From Gigaspora margarita (taxonomy: Eukaryota > Glomeromycota > Glomeromycetes > Diversisporales > Gigasporaceae), in contig WTPW01000758.1 of assembly GCA_009809945.1 (NCBI GenBank), positions 62,001-126,000 on the forward strand: DNA of 64,000 bases, in the 5' to 3' direction. Position numbers and translations under genes: made by a program. Below are positions 58,421-64,000 of this stretch, one piece after another. The notes under the pieces were generated by a model. That model was not told the origin of the DNA. It saw only the letters and a program-made list of their open reading frames with translations, and made no database searches. The number at the start of each line of letters is the position of its first letter. Positions within the stretch are counted from its first letter, which is position 1.

Positions 58421-58800
58421 TAAGGATCACTTTTATGCAGATGGAGGAAAACTTTTTTGTCAGTTTTGTCAAGCCACTATTGATTATAAAAAAAATCTGT
58501 AATCAATAGTGATGTCACCGAAATTGATTTTTGAAAAAGGCCTATTTCGTCTTTATTAGAGAAAATTAAAATTTTTTATAAGGAAGAGCAAATAAAATTT
58601 ATATAGATATGTTCCTTATAATTTCGTCTATTCAAAAAAAGTATCAAATAATTTCGTCTTTCAAGTAAAATAGGTCAAAAACAATTTCATCTTCAAATTT
58701 TAATTTCGGGTTTTCAAACCCGAAATGCTTTCATTCTCATGTATAGTAATCAATAAACACTTGGAATCTTCTAATCATAAAAAAACTCTGTACCAAATAT
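58421..58800 (+). pseudogene. hAT transposase BED-like zinc finger, split by a MITE
   Basis: DHFYADGGKLFCQFCQATID gives the CxxC half. After the 238-bp insertion the codons VINKHLESSNHKKTL give the HxxxxxH half. The insertion's 9-bp TSD TAATCAATA lies between the two. The frame also slips in the A run before the insertion. Such fingers bind the element's own ends (known for hAT elements). Confidence 0.8.
58509..58746 (+). mobile_element. 238-bp MITE family, copy B
   Basis: Flanked by TAATCAATA (58500-58508 and 58747-58755). Starts GTGATGTCACCGAAATT and ends CATGTATAG. It matches copy A at 7578 throughout and holds the uninterrupted CAAAAAAAGTATCAAATAAT site where copy A received a SINE. Hairpin at 58703-58726 (ATTTCGGGTTT / AAACCCGAAAT). 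Confidence 0.93.
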
Positions 58801-58815
58801 TAGCAAAGTCGCATT

Positions 58816-58950
58816 AGTTTATATTCAGTTGCCAGTTTCAGGAGTAGATGTTGAACGTAGCTTTTCAGCATATAAGCGAATTTTGGCAGAAAATGGACTT
58901 GCTTTATCAGAAAATTCAATTGGAATTTTGAGTTTTTTAAAATTTTAATA
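58816..58950 (+). pseudogene. hAT transposase C-terminal dimerisation domain
   Basis: An open segment ending TAA at 58948 reads VALVYIQLPVSGVDVERSFS then AYKRILAENGLALSENSI. The ERSFS motif after a P.S...VER pattern is the hallmark of the hAT C-terminal dimerisation region. It directly follows the zinc-finger half in another frame, so the central catalytic part was deleted. Confidence 0.88.
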
Positions 58951-59437
58951 AATAAATAATCGTATTAGCATCCTATTTAATTATTTCACATAATTTTAAA
59001 ATCATTTCGCACCCATCGCATAATTGACCTGATCGCATTGCATAATTCACCTTATCGCATCGCATAATCCTGGACACCCTAGGTCCTATCTATAAATATT
59101 AATAATGCTTTTCTATAGATCATTATTAATGCCAGCACAATTTTAGGATTCCAGATAATTATAATATTATTAAATCAAACATTTTTTTGGGCCATATGAT
59201 ATGTGGCCCGAAAAAATGTCCGGTTTAATAATACTGCCTTTTTTATCATTATTCAGATTCTATTACTAAAGTAAAGAAGTTTTTTATTACATTTACATTT
59301 ATATAAAAATGATTAAACCCTGACTTATAGAAGATCTGCATTTTTCGAACTAATAAGCTTTTTAAATTTTCAATTATTTGCCAGTATTATTTTTATTTTT
59401 AAAAAAAGTACTGTATATATACACGTTTACCTGCTAA

Positions 59438-59610
59438 TTAACCCCTAACCCTAATTATACTCTAATCATAAACTAACCCTAATTCTAACCACTAACACTA
59501 ATCCTAACCTTAACCGCTAACTACTAACTAAAGTTAACTAACACTAACTAACCCAACTCTAACCGCTAACTAACACTAACCCTAACTGCTAACTAATACT
59601 AAATGCTCAA
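59438..59610 (+). repeat. degenerate telomere-like CTAAC tract
   Basis: About 170 bp of CTAACCCTAA, CTAACCACTAACAC and CCGCTAACTAACAC words. It is a much longer but more degenerate run than the other CCCTAA patches. The surrounding DNA is ordinary repeat-rich sequence, so this is interstitial, not a chromosome end. Confidence 0.85.
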
Positions 59611-60062
59611 CAAAGATCTAACACTAATGCCAAACAATGATTATGCCATATACGATAACTTCAGTGACGACAATATTATACTATTAACCAATCTAAAAAG
59701 TAAAAAGGTTAGTTATAGTGAAAATAATGATACTGAAATGGCAAAATCACCAAGAAACTTATACACTAAAATCACACTAATACCGAAGCCATATATAATG
59801 ACTCCAGTGATGACTTTATTAATTAACCTAAGAATAAAAATAGATCAGTTGTTACGTAAAAGCACTAACAATAGCAACAATGAGCAACAATATTAAAAAG
59901 GACTTAAAAAGATCCCACCAGTACCAGCGATAATTCTGGCGATGAATTCAATGATGACTCGACTCCTCTAATGATGGCTCAATATTTGATAACTAAAAAA
60001 ATTAAAAAAAACACTGATCATCAAAAGATAATCATTGTTTATCTTGTGATTTATATATTTGT
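59603..60062 (+). other. unidentified acidic open segments
   Basis: An open frame of 97 codons (59603-59896, MLNKDLTLMPNNDYAIYDNF) grows out of the CTAAC tract. A second open segment (about 59913-60080) reads DPTSTSDNSGDEFNDDSTPL. Composition is acidic, Asn/Asp/Ser-rich and less A+T random than elsewhere. They may be exons of one small gene or old repeat-derived coding sequence. No family recognised. Confidence 0.3.
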
Positions 60063-60149
60063 TATTTATATATATTAATATAAAATAACATTTTAATTTT
60101 TTCAAAAAAGGCACCCGGCTGGGTTACGAAAAACAATTATATTTGTTTG

Positions 60150-61075
60150 CATGGCCTTAATAAAAAATTTAAAAAAATTAATAAAAAAAAATTATCTTAT
60201 AAAAAAACAAGTCTGGTACCAACAACTTCTATCTAGTGGTATTATCACGCTTAACTTTGCGATAGCAAACTCTAAGAGTAAATTTAGTTTTTTTCTTTGA
60301 AATATTTCAGGTTTCAAAATATTTTGCTAACTTGAATTATATTGCTTGGCTGGATAGTAGTAATTCTCTGACCATGAATATCGGACCCTAAAAAAAAAAA
60401 ATTAAAAAAAGAAAAAATTAAAAAATTTAAAAAAAAAACAACTAGCCCACCTCGCTAAAGACGTTCTACTAAATCAAAAGTTAACAAAATTAAATTCAAT
60501 AGTTTGCAGTTTATAGCATTACAGTTTTCTTAAAACTTCCTGGTACTAGTTGGTGCACTAAAAAAATAAAAAAATAAATAAATAAAAAAAAATTAAAAAT
60601 GAAATAAAAAAAAATTACGAAAACAAAAAAAAAACTTATCTTTTTCTTAGCATTTTCAATAGCGCTAAAAGAAAAAAAAATTTAAAAAAATAAAATTAAA
60701 TTAAAAAAAAAATTACCAATCCTGGTCCACAAAAATATCGTAGCACAATAACTAAACAAAAAAAGAAAAACATTAAAAAAAATAATAATTAAAAAAAAAA
60801 ATAATTAAAAAAAATAATTAAAAAAATAATTAAAAAAAAAAATAATTAAAAAAAAACTAATTTACCTTGCTAAAGGCGATGGAAAAAAATAAGAATTTTG
60901 ATATTTAAAAAAAAAAATTAAAAAAAAACTAAATTAATCTACTTAGCTAAAAACGATGGGAAAAAAAAATAAATCTTGACGTTTAAGTCAAATAAAAAAA
61001 AAAAATTAAAAAAAAACTAATTCAGACAATGGGCAAAAAAATAAATCTTGATATTTATTAGTAAGTCAAAATAAA
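60150..61075. repeat. poly(A)-rich tandem repeat region
   Basis: Long A runs alternate with short conserved words (AATTTACCTTGCTAAAGGCGATGG, split here by variants; AAATCTTGAYRTTTA; AAACTAAT). From about 60860 to 61070 two to three diverged units of about 85 bp can be followed. No coding content. Confidence 0.55.
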
Positions 61076-61704
61076 ACCTAGATCTACAAGTCCCTTTTCA
61101 TAGCCATTACATTAATGAAGTCAACCGAATATTATGGTCTGCGACTTTATAGTATTACGGCTTATGGTTTTACAGCTTTATAGTATTATGGTTTTACCTC
61201 CAAGCAATAACAACAACAGAGCTTATCTAAAAAATATATATATATTAAAGGCGAAAAAAAAACAAAAGAAACTAAAAAAAAAAAACTTTTCAAGAAAAAT
61301 GACGTTGATGCGACTTGGAGAAAAAAAAACAACAGTCTAAATATCAAAAACAATGATTATCAAGCAATGATCATTGTTTATATATGATCACCAATCTCTA
61401 AAATGATTGGTCAATCATATAGAGATTGTATAGCAATGGGTTGCTATTTCCTTTTTGCTTTCAAATAAAATAAATCATATTAAAGTACTACCGTAAATTT
61501 CAGAGCAAAGTACCTGGATATATTATATTCCACGTGACAACAAATCTTGATTTATACCTTGGATATATTGGGCGGAACAGGACATTATATAGGGGTCTGG
61601 TGTAAGAGATATATTAAGTAGAAATGATTGCTTTGTAAAATACCCAGGTTTTTTTTCTCTTTTGCTTTGTAAAGTTTAAAGGTACTTTAATATAGTTTAA
61701 ATTT

Positions 61705-62840
61705 AATTGATAATCCACCTGTCAACTGGAGAAAAGGCGAAATATGGCGTGCTTCCATCTAAAACGTTTTTTCTTACTAAGTTAACAATACATGTTCACT
61801 AATTGAAAGTTGTAGAGCTCATCGAGACGCATCTAACGGTGGTTAGATAATCCAAATCGGCCTAGTGGGTGGCGAGTTATCATCGAAAAACGATTGGCTG
61901 ACTATATAAAAAATCTGTGACTGCTATAGGCGAAATGTGGCGTGCTTCCATCTAAAACTTTTTTTCTTACTAAATTAATGATACATGTCCACTAATTAAA
62001 AGTTGCAGAGCTCATCAAGACGCATCTAACAGTGGTTAGATCATCCAAATCGGCCCAGTGGATGGCGAGTTATCGTTGAAAAACGATTGGCTGACTATAT
62101 AAAAAATCTGTGACGGAGATTACATATGAAAATTGCTATAGGCNNNNNNNNNNNNNNNNNNNNNNNNNNNNNNNNNNNNNNNNNNNNNNNNNNNNNNNNN
62201 NNNNNNNNNNNNNNNNNNNNNNNNNNNNNNNNNNNNNNNNNNNNNNNNNNNNNNNNNNNNNNNNNNNNNNNNNNNNNNNNNNNNNNNNNNNNNNNNNNNN
62301 NNNNNNNNNNNNNNNNNNNNNNNNNNNNNNNNNNNNNNNNNNNNNNNNNNNNNNNNNNNNNNNNNNNNNNNNNNNNNNNNNNNNNNNNNNNNNNNNNNNN
62401 NGCCTATAGCAATTTTCATATGTAATCTCCGTCATAGATTTTTTATATAGTCGGCCAATCGTTTTTCGACGATAACTCACTATCCACTGGGCCGATTTGG
62501 ATGATCTAACCACTGTTAGATGCGTCTCGATGAGCTCTACAACTTTTAATTAGTGGACATGTATCATTAATTTAGTAAGAAAAAAAGTTTTAGATGGGAG
62601 CACGCCACATTTCGCCTATAGCAGTCACGGATTTTTTATATAGTCAGCCAATCGTTTTTCAACGATAACTCGCCACCCACTAGGCCGATTTGGATTATCT
62701 AACTACCGTTAGATGCGTCTCGATGAGCTCTACAACTTTCAATTAGTGGACATGTATTGTTAACTTAGTAAGAAAAAACGTTTAAGATGGAAGCACGCCA
62801 TATTTCACCTTTTCTCCAGTTGACAGGCGGATTATCAATT
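61705..62840. mobile_element. foldback element F2 with assembly gap at the centre
   Basis: The left end AATTGATAATCCACCTGTCA returns inverted at 62821-62840, and weaker pairing extends to about 61678 and 62868. Each arm holds two tandem units of about 197 bp (GGCGAAATRTGGCGTGCTTC, AGAGCTCATC.AGACGC, GATCATCCAAATCGGCC, AAAACGATTGGCTGACTATA). The core words match F1 and F3. Sequence runs exactly to the gap as GCTATAGGC | N | GCCTATAGC. Confidence 0.9.
62144..62401. other. assembly gap (258 N)
   Basis: Lies at the symmetry axis of F2, where hairpin formation or collapsed repeats would stop sequencing or assembly. Its true length is unknown. Open frames running through it are artefacts. Confidence 0.98.
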
Positions 62841-62868
62841 AATATAGTACAGTACAATAGTACCTGAA

Positions 62869-63219
62869 AGGTTGATTCTTTTTAAAAATAGGTTTGTTTT
62901 TTTTTTATTTTTTTTTTTTGAAGCAGATTTCACTTTTTTTTTTATCGATTTTGATCAATTTTGATCAATTTGCATTTTTTTTTTTAACATGGTTTCGCAT
63001 CTTTTTGTTTTTTTGAAACAAATTGTAGCATGTTGTTGACCTATGAAAATATACAAAAACGAGCATAACTCTTGATCCAATAATTGGAATTCGATAAAAC
63101 AACCACCATTTGACTTAGCTCGATGAGACAGTTCGAATGAGCTATAGATCATCTCTGTATGACCACTAGTTTCCAAAGTCAGAACCAATGAACAATCAAG
63201 TATAGGATCTACAATTTGA
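62869..63219. other. T-rich stretch with a decayed foldback-core relative
   Basis: T runs at 62890-63000, then CATAACTCTTGATCCAATAA, ACAACCACCATTTGAC and GCTCGATGAGAC words (63063-63150). These parallel the core order of the TTGTCCGGAGC arms and F1-F3. No boundaries found. The minus-strand frame through it (62955-63278) is not convincing. Confidence 0.45.
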
Positions 63220-63504
63220 TTGGCTAGGAGATCTACTGCGCGCCAAAGTGCATATATGGCATTTATAAAACATATCATATTTATAGCATATATACTCTAT
63301 ATTTTATTTATTACATATATGTCTTTTATTTCATATATTACATTTATACTATTTATACTATATATTTTATTAGTAGTAGATATAGCATTTATTGCACATG
63401 TAATAGATATAGCCCATTACATTTGTGAAAAACAAAAATGTATAAAAGCAGCTGATATGGACCCCAAGTTCAACATCGAGTCTTTATACTCTTTTAATAA
63501 ATAA
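63220..63504 (+). repeat. degenerate ATTTATA minisatellite with an open frame
   Basis: Irregular CATATTTATA / TTTATACTATA words from about 63250 to 63400 yield an Ile/Phe/Tyr-rich 94-codon frame with a charged tail (ICEKQKCIKAADMDPKF). The hydrophobic stretch follows the DNA repeat period, so I regard the protein as doubtful. Confidence 0.45.
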
Positions 63505-64000
63505 AACATTTATTTACTACACAAATTAAACAGTTACTAGTATCTTCATATACTTTTAATTGTTGTCTCTTTCATAATTGCAAATTGCCATAAATCTTCT
63601 TTGTTAAGTTTTCTTGAAAAATGCCTTTCGACTTAGTTAAATCACAGTAACAAGTGAGGTTACACAAAGTAATTACTGTCTAAGGTCGCTCTAGTTACCT
63701 ACTATCTGAAAAGAAGTAGATATAGGATAACAATATATTTAAATATTAAAAATAATAATGCTTTTGTTTTTAAAAAAAAAACAACTTTTTTTATCAATAA
63801 AAAAAAAACTTTTCTAAAACACTTTTGCAACAAAACTTTTAGAAAAAACATTGAAAAACTTTGACAATGCTTCTAAAAAGTATTTTAGCTATAAGATTTT
63901 ACCAATATAAACATCACCAATAGACTAACTGAGAAAAGCTTTTGTAATTACCTATCTAGAAAGAGCTCTAGCATGGAATAGCTAGTTTGTTTAACATTGA
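63505..64000. other. A+T-rich stretch to window end
   Basis: No gene, RNA or terminal repeat could be supported. Confidence 0.4.

Larger units (their letters stand above)
58013..59082 (+). mobile_element. internally deleted hAT element carrying a nested MITE
   Basis: Left end CAGGATGTAAAAAGTCC, right end inverted TAGGGTGTCCAGGATTATG. Both subterminal regions repeat GCATAAT words (right side: GCATAATTGACC, GCATAATTCACC, GCATAATCC). Inside are only the N-terminal zinc finger (about 58420-58800, interrupted) and the C-terminal dimerisation domain (58840-58950). The catalytic core is missing. No matching 8-bp TSD was found next to these ends, so the boundaries are approximate. Confidence 0.75.

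Noticed and set aside
59438-59610. Chromosome end (telomere)
   Set aside because: The CTAAC words are degenerate, short and interstitial, with ordinary repeats on both sides.
62110-62513. Open frames on both strands across the N run
   Set aside because: They consist of undetermined residues; the flanks are foldback arms, not coding sequence.
63220-63504. 94-codon hydrophobic protein
   Set aside because: Residue periodicity follows a degenerate ATTTATA minisatellite; no domain and no start context.

Overview
The window looks like an A+T-rich, repeat-dominated stretch of a fungal nuclear genome, most likely an arbuscular mycorrhizal fungus (Glomeromycotina). The evidence is a Plavaka-type (KDZ) transposase with spliceosomal GT..AG introns, a LINE of the APE/RT/RNase H type, ribonuclease-inhibitor-type leucine-rich repeat debris, TTAGGG-like tracts, and very low G+C outside the SINEs. 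The taxon is an inference. No intact host gene could be supported anywhere. What the window holds is a densely nested transposon landscape in which target-site duplications (TSDs) and empty paralogous sites can be read directly.

Layout. 0-18 kb: small inverted-repeat elements (MITEs and foldbacks), several nested. They include four copies in the whole window of a TTA-flanked MITE, a 238-bp MITE with 9-bp TSDs that is interrupted by a truncated SINE, a TA-flanked MITE inside a larger element whose second copy preserves the empty site, a broken LRR fragment, and a 0.95-kb tRNA-headed SINE. 18-25 kb: a more mixed-composition stretch without recognisable genes, holding a tRNA-like fold and a strong hairpin. 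25-28 kb: more TIR elements and a foldback. 28.0-38.9 kb: a pair of related inverted arms starting TTGTCCGGAGC encloses a full-length but decayed 7.8-kb LINE (minus strand, 13-bp TSD). The LINE carries a hAT-like satellite-filled MITE in its last exon. Several further inverted-repeat elements lie between the LINE and the right arm.

39.1-55.5 kb is the most interesting part: a composite Plavaka locus. A decayed six-exon transposase gene (plus strand, 45.9-49.7 kb) lies between two paralogous copies of an accessory gene (both minus strand, 42.3-44.6 and 50.8-53.4 kb). The accessory protein combines a Ser/Lys-rich N-terminus, a coiled coil, and a conserved globular region with an FG..LL.PIN motif, followed by a charged tail. 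I do not recognise it as a named family. The right copy carries a MITE in an exon and a SINE in an intron. The left copy has a 390-bp tandem exon duplication. TTACGTAA- and TTCGAA-type motifs mark the whole block and its ends.

55.5-64 kb: further MITEs, an internally deleted hAT element whose zinc-finger codons are split by the 238-bp MITE, a degenerate telomere-like CTAAC tract, poly(A)-rich tandem repeats, and a large foldback with an assembly gap (258 N) exactly at its centre. Working together, these parts form an insertion chronology rather than a pathway: KDZ, LINE and hAT are the possible sources of enzyme, and the MITEs and SINEs are the dependants. All three autonomous elements are broken here.
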